From contig CM055905.1 of NCBI GenBank assembly GCA_029582155.1, forward strand, positions 8,770,995 through 8,834,994: 64,000 bases of DNA, given 5' to 3'. A model generated the notes under the pieces. That model saw only the letters and a list, made by a program, of their open reading frames with translations, was not told the origin of the DNA and ran no database searches. The translations under genes and the position numbers were made by a program. This DNA comes from Panopea generosa. Taxonomy: Eukaryota; Mollusca; Bivalvia; Adapedonta; Hiatellidae. Below, one piece after another: positions 1 to 11,504 of this stretch (position 1 is its first letter; every line of letters starts with the position of its first letter).

Positions 1-290
1 GATTTTAATAATTTTTCAGTCAAATCGCGACGGTGTCTACTTGAGACAGTATTCTGAGCGCTGTCACACTGGAGTATCATGTCGCAGACACATGGTATGA
101 TATCCGACACATTATACTGACACCAGGCCGACCAGACCTAGAACTGTCTTTTAAATGCAGAGCGTCAAGCGAGGAAGCTTCTAGTACCATTTTTAAAGTC
201 TTTGGTATAACCGGTCAGGGATCGAACCCACGACCTTCGGCATGCGAGGCGAACGCTCTGCCACTAGACCACGCTGCAGTCTACATGTGT
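1..290 (-). repeat. tRNA-derived SINE, family A, copy 1
   Basis: Read on the minus strand, the element begins with a tRNA-like head with an A-box-like TCTAGTGGCAGAGC and a B box GGTTCGATCCC (reverse complement at 217-228). A body about 200 bp long follows and runs off the left edge. The same body recurs at 6269-6538 and 23500-23740. Body landmarks are GACACCAGGCCGACC and the terminal AACTGAAAAATT-type sequence. Confidence 0.85.
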
Positions 291-570
291 TTTTTAAGTC
301 ATATCGATATAACATTGTATGTACCGTAAAACTTCAATCGCCGTACCTATATTAAATAGATGCGTCAACACATAATGGCGACACCTTAATTAGTCTGGAT
401 CATCTCGCAAAAATGATCAATACGCGAGAATGAATAGAAACTTAGAAATACATCTTTGATGCGTTCCTTTTCTTAAAGACAAAGGTCTTAGCACCTGATT
501 CAGTAGACCGTTACAGAGCATCTTATGATATCGCTGTTCTGTTTACATACACTCGCATAGTAAAACGGCC
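291..570. other. Intronic or 3'-intron sequence, nothing recognised
   Basis: AT-rich unique-looking sequence. It was searched on the minus strand for the missing transglutaminase exon with the catalytic His, and none was found. Confidence 0.4.
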
Positions 571-1064
571 TATAGTTTGAACTTTTGTGTAATTTTCAGT
601 ATCAAAACGGAAAACAGTCTATACTTTGAACTTTAGTGTAATTTTCAGTATCGAAACGGAAAACTCTCTATAGTTTGAACTTTGGTGTAATTGTCAGTAT
701 CAAAACGGAAAAGGGTCTATAGTTCGAACTTTGGTGTAATTTTCAGTATCAAAACGGAAAACGGTCTATAGTTTGAACTTTGGTGTAATTTTCATGATCA
801 AAATGGAAAAGGATCTATAGTTTGAACTTTGGTGTAATTTTAAGTATCAAAACGGAAAACGGTCGATAGTTTGAACTTTGATGTAATTTTCAGTATCAAA
901 ACGGAAAAGGGTCTATAGTTTGAACTTTGGTGTAATTTTCAGTATCAAAACGGAAAACGGTCTATAGTTTGAACTTTGGTGTAATTTTCATGATCAAAAT
1001 GGAAAAGGATCTATAGTTTGAACTTTGGTGTAATTTTCAGTATCAAAACAGAAAAGGGTCTATA
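571..1064. repeat. 49-bp minisatellite, about ten copies
   Basis: The unit is TATAGTTTGAACTTTGGTGT followed by AATTTTCAGTATCAAAACGG and AAAACGGTC. Variants with CATGATCAAAATGG recur at two places, suggesting that a multi-unit block was copied. It lies in the intron after transglutaminase exon 7. Confidence 0.95.
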
Positions 1065-1373
1065 AAAGCACCTACATGTAGTTAACAGAATGCTTAACGT
1101 AATCGGTTCTTATGTTACCCAGCACTTTAATGTGTTGTACTTAAATTATTATTTCAGGGTACCTAACAGTATATAATGAAAGTTCTCTAAATATGTAGTC
1201 TGGCTTCTTAGAGGCAGACCAAACCATTCATACCTATCAATGACATTTGAATCGCAGAACAATAATTCAAAGTGGCGCGAATGGGTCGTACAAACCCCAG
1301 AGCAATTTTTCAAAGTAGCCTTTTTCAAAAATTACACTGCCTATAATGTGAAGAATTGAATTAAAAAAGATAC

Positions 1374-1503
1374 CAGATAGAGTCCCCTTTGCTAGTGATT
1401 TTGCCTTTTTCCAAGTATTTGTCTACAGTACAGTTGGCGTCGGTGTCGTGAGCTGAGGCAAAGTTGGTAACGCTCCGTGCCGGTAAACCTAACGCACGAC
1501 ACA
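1374..1503 (-). CDS. Transglutaminase exon 7: core segment after the active site
   Basis: This 130-nt exon runs from the acceptor TTTTGCAG|TGTGTC to the donor ATCTG|GTATCT, phase 1 in and phase 2 out. It encodes LCRALGLPARSVTNFASAHD, then TDANCTVDKYLEKGK and GDSIW. This matches the family segment that follows the active-site helix: T-LR-LGIP-R-VTN--SAHDTD, then a variable loop, then S-WN. The split Trp codon matches the known position just before the exon that carries the catalytic His. That exon was not found between bases 1 and 1373, so it must lie outside the window. Confidence 0.95.
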
Positions 1504-1770
1504 CTGCAAAATAACATTATTGTTGAGCTCATTGGTTGATTTTGACAAACTGACAATTAAATTGCATTCCGTATTTGTTGATATCAGACTTTGTAGATTA
1601 ATTCATAGACCCCATCTAGATCAGTGATAATGCGCATGGTCCGATGAACGTTCTGTAAATGTTAAGAAACTATCATTGCGAAATGTTATTTAAGTTTTTT
1701 TGCACATGTGTCACTATATGCATTCATATAAATCGACCAAGTTGTATATATATATAGAGACCCGGGCCAG

Positions 1771-2050
1771 CCGGGCACGATTAGCTCAGTCGGTAGCACG
1801 TCTGACTATAAATCGAGGGTCGTGAATTCTAATCCCCGCCAGGCAAGTTTCCATGATGATTGATATACGACATTGAGCTTCATTATCATTCCTATCTCAC
1901 CACTGATTCAAATGGGAAAGTTATGAGTTACTTGCGGAGATAGGGAGTGCTGAAGTATTGGTTACCTACAGGACAGCGGTTAGAACAACTGGTTGTCTGT
2001 TAGTCCTGTTATACCATAACAATGACGCTAAATATTCAATCAATCAATCA
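1771..2050 (+). repeat. tRNA-derived SINE, family B, near full length
   Basis: The head has an A box TTAGCTCAGTCGG and a decayed B box (GAATTCTAATCCC). The body contains GATTGATATACGACATTGAG and CACTGATTCAAATGGGAAAG, and the 3' end is GACGCTAAATATTCAATC with a (AATC)n tail. It is the best full-length reference for this family in the window, and lies in the intron between transglutaminase exons 6 and 7. Confidence 0.9.
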
Positions 2051-2067
2051 TGATTTTTTTATTGATT

Positions 2068-2232
2068 GTTTATTGATTACTACGAGAGCCTTTGGTAGAC
2101 GTACAAACGAATACCGTTCAGTGTTTATTGATTACTACGAGAGCCTTTCGTAGACGTACAAACGAATACCGTTCAGTGTTTATTGATTACTACGAGAGCC
2201 TCTCGTAGACGAACAAACGAATACATTTATTG
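2068..2232. repeat. 55-bp tandem repeat, three copies
   Basis: Copies start at 2068, 2123 and 2178 with GTTTATTGATTACTACGAGA and end with AAACGAATACCGTTCAGT. The third copy is diverged at its end. It follows the SINE tail directly. Confidence 0.9.
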
Positions 2233-2272
2233 ATTTTCAATTTGGTAGTTCGTAGAAGCTGGTGATACTTAC

Positions 2273-2447
2273 AAGTAGTAAGAACGGCGGAGAAAACCCA
2301 GCATTGACCATACTTGACAGGCTGTTTTGTCGTCATATACTGTTTCAAAATATCAACAGTAGAATCCCAACTACTTGGCGACTTTCCGTCGTTATAATCA
2401 CCGGACCAATTTCCAGCAAGTACTCCGTCATCGTCTTGCTCGTTAAC
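2273..2447 (-). CDS. Transglutaminase exon 6: active-site cysteine exon
   Basis: This 175-nt exon encodes 58 residues plus one base (phase 0 in, phase 1 out, donor ACTT|GTAAGT). It reads VNEQDDDGVLAGNWSGDY, then SWDSTVDILKQY and VKYGQCWVFSAVLTT. The Cys of YGQCWVF (codon at 2303-2301) is the nucleophile that forms the thioester with substrate glutamine. The Trp of GNWSGDY lies 35 residues before it, matching the transition-state Trp of human TGM2 (36 residues before its Cys). Both key residues are intact, so there is no sign here of a catalytically dead relative such as band 4.2. The acceptor is odd: the AG follows twelve A's rather than a pyrimidine tract. No start codon is involved, so the exon is easily missed by simple ORF searching. 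Confidence 0.95.
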
Positions 2448-3745
2448 CTTTTTTTTTTTTTATAAAATATTATGTTTAATTGCATCATCATAATATATTA
2501 TATGACATAGTAAAATAAATTTTCATTCGGATTACTTGGAACTTTTTTTCCAAATAAGTCTCTAATTAAGCTACGCTTGAGACTTTCACAGTATTGTTTA
2601 ATCACATTGATAAGCATAATACTTAGTACTGGTATTCAGCACAATGTTCTGTATGTTGCATACTTAGCCCCGCCTTATAAACCTCTCACAAACAGAACAC
2701 TTTCTACAAGATATTTCTATTGGTTAGGCTGGTGCGAATCAAAATATCATATTATATATCTTAAATTAATGTAATTAAAATAACTATATACAATTTCCAT
2801 TATTTAATCAAAAATGATTGTGACCCCAGGTTCGACCCGATAACCTCTCAGAAATAACCCGATGAACGGACCGAGGAGTTTCCATATGAGCAATGTGCTT
2901 ATGTTGCAATCGTACTTAAATAAATTAATCAATAAATATCCAATTGTGTACTTTTGTATATTCACCTATATTTACCTTTGTTTTTTTTTATCTAACACGG
3001 CTAGCTTAGATACAGTCCGAAATTTGATAATGTATATATAACAATTTTGGTGAACATCTGGTCAATGTTATACGGATACAACCGTGTATAAAATTCAAGC
3101 AATAGTAGCAAACGGACTGGGCCGGCAGAACATTAGCATCTCTAAGAAGAAAACAGCAAAAGGACCAAAACAAAATGTTCATAAGACACATGTGTTTTAT
3201 TCTTAATTTAAGAGCTGATGCCATCGTTTAGACAAAGTTTCATTTAGATTAAATGTAGACGTTTTACCCCTATATAATTGGTTTGAGAGTCGACCCCTAT
3301 AGTCATGATTATTGGTTTAAAATAAGAGTTTTGACCACCAAATCCTAGGCTGCAATGTAGAGTTTATGTAGAGTTTGTTCGTATGTTTTGAAGTTCACAG
3401 GGCACATATGTACCCATTTTCAGGTCAGATCTCTCCCCCGGGATGAGGATCAAGTAAAAAATACGTATGCTTGAATGCAGACAATGTCAAACAATGCAGA
3501 GTTGTGCCAGAACTCTTATATTAACAATCTGATTTGGCCGGTTCAAAACCTTGTCAGAGATATCATAGTTATTTATCTACTACCTAAGATTAATAAAAAT
3601 TCAATGAGAAATTCGTGCGCTATGGTTCACACAACACAAAATTCACTGATGAAACAGGTGCTTTGAAAATGAAATTGTTCCAAAACGTATCGAAGAACAA
3701 CAGCAAATTAACAAGCAACACGAATACGTAAATACTATTACTGAC
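2448..3745. other. Transglutaminase intron 5, nothing else recognised
   Basis: AT-rich intron sequence. Short open frames at 2577-2774, 3006-3224 and 3475-3666 show no domain, splice support or conserved motif and are taken as chance. Confidence 0.5.
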
Positions 3746-3853
3746 CATTCTAGTCATTTTTCTGGCAACGTCTACTGGACTACTGCGCTTTGCTACTTTA
3801 TCTTCGAGGCAATTAAGAAGGTAAATTGCAGCTTCCAGCACACCCTGTTCAAA
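3746..3853 (-). CDS. Transglutaminase exon 5: helix of the catalytic core
   Basis: This 108-nt exon (36 codons, phase 0 at both ends) runs from the acceptor CATTTTCAG|TTTGAA to the donor AGAATG|GTCAGT. It encodes FEQGVLEAAIYLL, then KRSSPVDVARKMTRM. With the previous exon it recreates FGQFE-GVL, and the second block matches the family's RSSPV-V-R--S-MVN helix, which leads straight into the next exon's VNEQDDDG. No stop or frameshift is seen. The longer open frame past the donor is intron. Confidence 0.92.
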
Positions 3854-4292
3854 CTGAAAATGACAGCATCATGTTCATGTTGTTTATATATTGACTGAGC
3901 TAGACGAACTGCTTACATACGTTTCTTTCCTATCAGGCTGCCTACACACTGTGACATATTCCCACATTAATTAGGAATTCGTCTTCGAATTTCAATAGAG
4001 ACCAGAGAATCATGTGAATGGTTCTCGGAATATATATAATATACAGTCCCCCGTTGGGCGCCGGTGTAACAGGGCGTAAACAAATATGCTCTCCGTACAG
4101 GTACGTACACATTGTGACAAATATGACATGCACAACTCGTGATCGGATCTGATGGAAATGAGACATTATAACATTTAGCTATACAATACAATGTATGTAT
4201 GTCTGTTCAGCAGTGGAAACACCCATTTAATATTATATTCAACTTCCTTTTTTGGCCGTGTAAGTATAAACAAAATAAACATATTTAGTTAC

Positions 4293-4423
4293 CTGGCCGA
4301 ATTCCCATATGCATGAACTAATACTCCATTTGTTACCCCTGTACACCACTCCGTGATCCCCTAGTACATAGTCATCAAAATGACTTTTCTCTGTAAAGAG
4401 ATCTGGCATAAAGGTGGTATCAT
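4293..4423 (-). CDS. Transglutaminase exon 4: linker into the catalytic core
   Basis: This 131-nt exon runs from an acceptor with a poly-pyrimidine tract (GTTTTTTCAG|ATGATA) to the donor CCAG|GTAACT. It enters in phase 1 and leaves in phase 0. It encodes model residues 220-263, including DYVLGDHGVVYRG (237-249) and IWEFGQ (258-263). These match the conserved EYVLNDTG-IYRG and PW-FGQF segments that begin the catalytic core of animal transglutaminases. The residues before them (DDTTFMPD) correspond to the family's DDAVYMD. The reading frame around it extends into intron on both sides, so only this part is coding. Confidence 0.92.
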
Positions 4424-6149
4424 CTGAAAAAACAACAACAACATAAACCCCTATAAAACGTGTAAACCATCGAGTAAGGACGAGATCATGCATACAGAAC
4501 GCCATCCAGTAGGAACGTCAGCAGCTGGCGGAGTGATATTTATTAAAATCACGTGACAAAATTCACATTTTGACAGAAAATTTGTGAAAAACACATGCTT
4601 TCTTAAAATAATGAAAATAGAAGTTTTTACTGAAAGATCGGTTGTTTTGTCAATAACAGATAAAATAGAGTATCATTTGATGCCACCAAAACCTTTCGGG
4701 GGAAATATTTAACAATGCTATACGAAGCGAAAATCTAAATCGAATTTCAAGTCCCAATTTTGCACTTAAAACAAAATTATTTGAATAATCGATCTTTATA
4801 GCATCACTATATCGATCAACATCTCCTCTAGCGACATGCAAAACTTCAGGATTTTCTTCTGCTAAAATTCATATTCTTCAATATTAAACTGAGGAATGGT
4901 AAAGCGATCGAGAATTGAAAAATCGACTCACTCTATAATAAATGATGTATAAATAACATTATTTAATTAATATTAATTCCGATGGAATGTGCACATATTT
5001 TCCATTCCGCTAATATATACATTGATAGCGTCTATGTTAAGGCTTGATCTTATGTAGCAAATAAAGTCGTAGTTTTCATGAGACGTTGAGAAACATTGAC
5101 GATTTTTATAATGGCTACAAAATGTTCAAAAGTTGAAATCGGATAAAATGTTTGTTTTAACAGAGAGGAGGCCGAAAATCAGCTTAAAACCTTCAATAAA
5201 ATGTCCTGAATCAACAAGCAAAAATGAGTGAAAATCAGGAAAAAGGCAATTTTTTTGTGACCGTCGTCGCTACAATACTTTTGCATTGAAAACAGTAATA
5301 AGAAATTATAGATTGACTATTGATGATTTCACACAGTTATATCTTGTATGCCCTGCACCTAACTCTGTATTAGTAAAATCTATAAAAATCGAGCAGAGTA
5401 ATGCAGACATTCGGAACAATGCGTTGATTTCTCAAATGCTTTATGATGATTAAATGGCCTTGTATGAATTTTGTGGTACACATTCATCGCACATAAGCGA
5501 TTAATAACGCACACAATAATATATTAAATAAACATATCAATGTATCAGGTTTTAACTCACACTATTTCAGTGATCAATGCAATGGTGATTTCCTTTCCAG
5601 AAAATATGTTCTCACCATTTGTCACTTGTCCCAAAGTAGCATTTTAATAGTTCTCTAGGTAATCTATTCTACAATAATTCTAATTGTGTCTACGAGGCGC
5701 GTCTGTCTATCAGGAATCGTGTCAGCTCTAAAACATTTCTATTTATTGCTATAGGGATATAGAATTGCCATTTATCATCGGCATTCAGTCTGGACTGGAT
5801 ACACATTCCCAATCATTCTCTGTACACTCCTTGGTTATACATTAAACACATATTATAATTTGATATTTGTGTATTGCACATTAATGGTATATAACTTGAA
5901 TTGATGTTAAGTGTTTGTATGGGAGTATACACTTCGTCAACAGTATCTTACTGATGTAACCATCTTCCAGAGATTTACCCAATTATTAACCAATACTGGA
6001 TGCATCGTATCTCTGCAAGTCACTAACTACTTTCCCACATATTCGGAGACAGGAGAATCAAAGCCATAAATCAAAGTGAATGACTGAGCATCACATACAC
6101 TGTGCAAATGGCAGTCTGAAAAACTATTTTATGTTTATTAAGGTAGCTA
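4424..6149. other. Part of transglutaminase intron 3, nothing recognised
   Basis: AT-rich sequence without tandem structure, tRNA-like boxes or convincing reading frames on either strand. Confidence 0.45.
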
Positions 6150-6668
6150 GGCCCGGTTAGCTCAGTCGGTATTCAGTCTGGCTATCAAATCGGGGCCATG
6201 AGTATGAATTCACGTACGGTAGGTCTCCATGAAGATTGATATATACGACATTACATCTCATTGTCATTTGTTATTGTATGTTTTAGCGACGCTTTCAACA
6301 ACTTTGCAGTTATATATCGCGACAGTGTCTGCCACACTGGACTATCATGCCGCCGACGCATCGTATGATACCCCATCCAATCACAGTTAACTGACACCAA
6401 CTATCATATAAATGCTGAGCGTCAAATGAGGGAAGTTCTAGTACCATTTTTCACCCATATGACCCGGCTTGGAATCGAACCCATATTCTTCCACATGCAA
6501 GGGAGGCGCTCTATTCCACAGACCACCGCTGAGGTTCTTTGTCATTCGTCTCTCACCGTTGATTCAAGATTGAAATTGATCAGTTACTTGGGGAGATTGA
6601 TGAACTCCAGTACTCCAGGGTGGTTAGTCAATGATGACATTAACATGACGCTAAGTAGCCACACAAGA
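6150..6668 (+). repeat. tRNA-derived SINE, family B, split by a nested SINE
   Basis: The head GTTAGCTCAGTCGG and the start of the body (GATTGATATATACGACATTA) lie at 6150-6268. The rest of the body (CTCACCGTTGATTCAAGATT) and the 3' end (CATGACGCTAAGTA) resume at 6539. The gap is filled by a family A SINE in the opposite orientation. The part at 6426-6680 that looks like an open frame is this repeat. Confidence 0.88.
6269..6538 (-). repeat. tRNA-derived SINE, family A, copy 2, nested in a family B SINE
   Basis: On the minus strand the tRNA-like head (near 6470-6535, B box rc TGGAATCGAACCC) leads into the family A body with GCGTCAAATGAGG and CGCGACAGTGTCTG. It is flanked by the 8-bp direct repeat TTGTCATT at 6261-6268 and 6539-6546, which is a target-site duplication. 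Confidence 0.88.
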
Positions 6669-7685
6669 ATGAATGAGTGAAAAGGGTTTGACGGCGTACC
6701 AACACATTATAGGTTATTCGACGCCAACAGGAAAGAATATTCCAGGTTCACTCTACATGTACAAAAACAACAAATTAACATACATATTAAAAAAATACAT
6801 CAACAAATGAATATGCAGAATGAACCTAGAACCTTGATACCTGCAGAACTGCAGAGTTTCAGCAAATTCTATCGTATTACTCAATTTGTCGCTTCTTACG
6901 ACATGCGTAAACCACTGTGATCCTATTCTTGCCATCACTCATGGCTCCCTGGAACCACACAGTGGTTGATGATTTAACCACAATAGCGAACATGACAAAA
7001 TGATAAAATGAACATGACACCCATTCGGAGGATTCCTACCCCTTTGCAGAGATCGGCAGTGATTCTATTCTTAGCCGGAACCACACGGACTGCCACACAA
7101 GAAAAAATAAACTATTCATTTATCCGAACATTTTAAATACTGTCATAAGTTTATTATAAAGTTCTGCAAGTTAATGAAAGAATTGGTAAACATCATATTT
7201 ACTTGACCAGTGAAACCCGTTTGTGAAAAGGTCCATGAAATTGTGGAATATTATGGTTATATAATAGTAATATTATGCAACTCTGGTGACAATTCCATGA
7301 CATATTAAAGAGCTAGACCTAACAGGTAGACCAGAAATACTAACACTGTGCCTTCGGCTAAAGGGTTAAGAAACAGCAATATATTTTGTACTTTCAATAA
7401 CTTAATTTCACATATGAATATAAACATTACAAGAAACAAATACAGCTGTCAACAAACAAATGCAATCCAGATTATATACAAACAGTTATATGATATTGTA
7501 AGTCTGTCAGGTTTAATGCCACATTTGGTGTTAATGAGATCATTAATCAGACTATAAATGGTTAACAGTCAGATTCAGATAGTTGTGCTCGCTGAGAAAT
7601 CAATATAATTTCAAAAAATCATAAAATAAGAGTATGACAATTCCAATGCAGTTTGCCAGTGTCCGTTCGTTCATAGACTGTTTAA
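6669..7685. other. Intron sequence, nothing recognised
   Basis: AT-rich, no tandem structure. A short direct repeat (GGAACCACAC at 6951 and near 7078) is the only pattern seen. Confidence 0.4.
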
Positions 7686-7760
7686 GTTGATTTCATGCAC
7701 GAGTTGATTTCATGAACGAGTTGATTTCATGAACGAGTTAATTCTATGAAAGAGTCGATT
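7686..7760. repeat. 17-bp tandem repeat, about four copies
   Basis: The unit GTTGATTTCATGAACGA is repeated from 7686, with the last copies diverged (GTTAATTCTATGAAAGA). Confidence 0.85.
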
Positions 7761-7979
7761 TTATTGATAAATGATAACTACACCAGTCATTAATTAATAC
7801 AACTGGTCAGAAGATTTTTAAGAAATAGCTGATTGCTAGGTGGGCGATAGACTGAAACGACCAGAATAGCTCACTTAAACCTCATGATATAACAAGAGAT
7901 CAAATAGGGCCTACGTCTCTCAACTGATTAACTATTCACTTCAATTTTATGGACTAAGCCTATGAATGACTTATAGATG

Positions 7980-9410
7980 ACAAAAATGAGATTGATCCAT
8001 TTTCCCATAAAGTTTCCATGTCAAAATCAAAGTGTCATTACCGGGTCCTAATAGACCCTGTCCCTTTATTTAAACACACTTAAAACCCTTGCTCATAAAT
8101 AAGACCCATTTACACTAAATATTAACAAATTTGGCTATTCAATTTAATAAAAGATTTTAATATATTTAACATTTGACTACATAATAATTCACATACCAAG
8201 ATAATTATCATAATGACTAAAATAGATGATAACAGTAGCTGCAGTTTATAAGACAGTGCACTTGACTATACAAATCATTTGTCATAAAAGTACAAACTTT
8301 GATTAAGACTGGTGATCAATCCAAGTTAACAAAGGCTGTCCCCATGTTTAACCATAGTTTCTAAGTCAAACAAGGGAGATAATTCGCACAAAAAAATATG
8401 GCAAGAAGTATCGCACTCTGGTTTCATAACTACATGCTAAGCCTACATTAAGTTCCAATCAAGTACATTAAGTGGCTGGTAAAATATGGACTTGACGGTA
8501 CTTGCATGCAAAACTTAACCAGAATTTCTAAGTCAAACAATGGCAATAATTTGCATTATATTCATGCAAAAGTTATCAAACTTAGTTATTGTAGTAGGAG
8601 TGATGACTGGGAAGACTTGCGAAAAGTTTTAATCAAATACATGCAATGGTTACTGAGATATGAACTTGATTGTACTTGCACGCATAACTTTTTCCAGAAT
8701 TTCGAAGTCTATTTGCATTATATTCATGTAAGAGTAATGTAACTTAGTTATTGTAGTTGGTGCAACGCCTACGCCTGGTTGAGTAGAATAGCTCTCTTTA
8801 TTCTCCGAATAGTCGAGCTATAAACTGAATAAAAAAAGAGAATGTCCCGTTTTCCACATGCTTCCCATATACAAATCAAGATCTCTTTACTTAGTTCCTG
8901 AAACCCTAGCGGCTTTATATGGACAAAGTTAAATCCCCTATTCATAGTGATCATTAAAATCAAATACAGTATGCGCAATTTTGTTTAAATTTTCTCAATT
9001 TTATCATTTTTTGGCCCCTGCTAACCACGTGTGCATTATAAATATTAGTACTCTTTAAAGGACCCAGTATCAACTGTTATGACTAAACAAGGATCCAGAC
9101 ATCAATAAAACCAAGGTTATATCTAAAATATAAGAAAATCATTAATAATCCAGATATCAAGATAATGGAAGTAATGCCTTAAATATAAGAAAAATAGAAA
9201 TTTCTGTTTTCCCATTGTTTTCCTATGTTAAAATAAATTCACCTTCCTGGGCCAAATATACCTTAGCCCGTTTATTTTAAGAATCCTGGGATTCCTACTC
9301 ATAGGGATCATTTATACTAAATATGAATAAATTTGGGTAATTAGTTTTTGAGAAGATTCACTCTTTTTTAAATATGAGTATTTATTCTCAACAGGAATAT
9401 GCATGAATGT
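7980..9410. repeat. Cluster of diverged dispersed repeats (cytoplasm-free, non-coding)
   Basis: Two motif sets recur. One (7990-8160, 8840-8990, 9200-9370) has TTTTCCCAT, a CCCTTTATTT or CCCGTTTATTT block and CATTTAYACTAAATAT. The other (8340-8410, 8500-8600, 8640-8760) has TTTCTAAGTCAAACAA, ATTTGCATTATATTCATG and ACTTAGTTATTGTAG. Copies are about 50-75% alike by eye. They resemble repeats I recall from bivalve genomes. No coding signal is seen. Confidence 0.55.
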
Positions 9411-9756
9411 GTCACAGTATATCGACATCGGCTCGCAAAATCACAAGTTAAGAACGTATTATCTAATCTGTAAAACAGTATCAGTCTGAAATATAAACTG
9501 TGTATCCCAGTTCCAATATAATTGATATTCCCTTTAATGCACGTTTGAATCTACCAACATGAATCTTCAACTTACAAATCTTCATTAACATGCACCTTGG
9601 TAATCCAAATATGGCTGAACTCATACGCTGTGCAGATACATAGGATAAAATTAGATATTTAAAGAAAGTAGCAAACAGAAATGTGCATTGCAATATATAT
9701 CTTGAATACAATCTCAATAACTAGGTATTCTTATAAACATATGACCAGTTAACTTA

Positions 9757-9835
9757 ACCACTATTTCCAGGAATTCAAAGTCACCACCCAAGATTGATAG
9801 TCAGACGCGCTACCAATTGAGATAACCTGACTCAG
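9757..9835 (-). repeat. tRNA-like SINE head fragment
   Basis: Read on the minus strand, ATCTCAATTGGTAGCGCGTC is an A-box region followed by TGACTATCAATCTTGGGTGG and a decayed B box (TTTGAATTCC). It matches the head of family B with no clear body. Confidence 0.6.
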
Positions 9836-11280
9836 TTCTTATCCTTTTTGAATGGGGTTTAAATGACATTTTACACATAAACACTTTTTGAATGTAGAAG
9901 TTAAAATTGGCGCACAATGAATTACAAGGTGTCAGGATTCATTTACTTCAGCGTCTATCGAAATGGACAAATTTAACACCGTTCGTAAAATGTACACACA
10001 TTTTTGATTGGGCATAAAATATTCTAATTATGTTCATGATAATTCAAAACGGAAGTAATTAAATACTTGGTAAATTACGTCATCGGGTTCGTTCGGAACA
10101 GACAGGTTGACTATATGCTGCAACATGAGATTAACAACGCGTTTTGTTTTGCGTAGTAAAATGAAAGCTTTTAAAGTTGTTTAAAACTCCTCATTTTTAT
10201 TGCAGTATCTTACTGTACATAGTGACTGTTTTTATACCCGACATTATTTAGTTTTTTTTCCACAACAACCCCAGTGCAATAAATATCCTCAATAGGTTCC
10301 TGAAGAAACCACTTCGGGAACCATCGTTTTTCAACGTGTTAGTGGTTTGAATTAGTTTCATGTTACCACGTGAGCTCGCTATGCTCGCGCCTTTAGCTAA
10401 ACCGCCTCGAAGGCCCATATTATGAAGATTGTTCAAGGTGAAATGGTTTTAAAATCAAAATTTAATCAAAATGTGTATTTGTTTGTATTTTCTTACAATC
10501 TTTCATTAATTTGGTTTGATTGTCGTAGAAAATGTGTAAACAAAATTGTTCATATCATGTAAAATTGTTTTTAACAAATTTTCATAGTGTGAGTTTGAGG
10601 CTGAGTCTTAAACTCTAAGGTTTGATTGATTAAGTCCAGACGTGTTTGTGGCGATTGACGAAGCGCATTTGCCTTTGAGTTTTAGAGCTCTTTATCTACG
10701 TCTTGGTCGGTTATTGACAGTGTTGTTTAACTTCAGAGATCACGATGGTTACCAGTGCATTTTCAGCGTACATTTTCACCTTTCTGTTCGCTCCTCAAAG
10801 TACACACACTACGTATGCTTTTGTTTGGCTGAGGGAAAACAGCAAAGTAAACAATGGACAGAAAGAGGATCATGTGTATTTCTGTAGTGAAATCTCCAAT
10901 CCCTTTTTGATGTAAGGATAACTTGTGTCATATACAAACAGGTTCGGCAGAAAAGTTATTTAGAGAAAAACTTAAATATACGTTACCATACCATCAATTT
11001 AAACGTGTTGTTATAATTAGGAGCAATATGACCTGTATTAATTTCACATCAATCTGATGCCAAGTGCACGTGGTTGTATTTTCAAATGTTCAGATAGTCG
11101 CCATATTTGAGACAATTCTTCGCGCGTCCAACGTGTTCGTATATTTTACTTTATTTTCTAAAATATTATTTTGTTCAAAACATCAAATCGTTCAATAGAC
11201 ATTAAGATTAATATCTTGCACATTTAACAATTGCTATTGTTCGCAATATATGCATGCCTTTGATATATTTTGTGGCTGAA
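9836..11280. other. Intron sequence, nothing firmly recognised
   Basis: A plus-strand open frame at 10642-10887 includes VAIDEAH, faintly like a helicase DEAH box, but has no other motif. A 57-codon plus-strand frame beginning at about 10744 ends near a GTAAGG. Both are left unassigned. Confidence 0.4.
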
Positions 11281-11492
11281 TAATCTAAGATCAAGATCAC
11301 TTACCGCTCACCGCTAAGGTCGTAGGTTCGAGTCCCTCTCGCTCCAAAAAGTGTATGTAAGAAATATGCCAGTTACTTGTGTAAGGACGGTGGTTCTACT
11401 CAGATTCATTCTGAGGTTTTCCTCGTCCAATAAAACTGACTACATCATAAATAACCTAAAATGTGTTGAAAATGCCGTTAAACCACATTAAG
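11281..11492 (+). repeat. tRNA-Leu-derived SINE, family C, copy 1 (truncated head)
   Basis: It contains CTCACCGCTAAGGTCGTAGG and the B box GGTTCGAGTCC, then CCAGTTACTTG and the 3' end AATGTGTTGAAAATGCCGTT. The first half of the tRNA head is missing. Its 3' end lies within about 12-24 bp of the donor of transglutaminase exon 3, antisense to the gene. Confidence 0.85.
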
Positions 11493-11504
11493 ATATATGC
11501 ATAC

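Noticed and set aside
10642-10887. 81-codon frame with VAIDEAH, like a DEAH or RecQ helicase box
   Set aside because: Only the short motif fits. No Walker A, no other helicase motifs and no partner exon nearby.
10744-10914. 57-codon plus-strand frame (MVTSAFSAYIF...) ending at a GTAAGG, possible secreted-protein first exon
   Set aside because: No second exon, homology or promoter evidence; chance is as likely.
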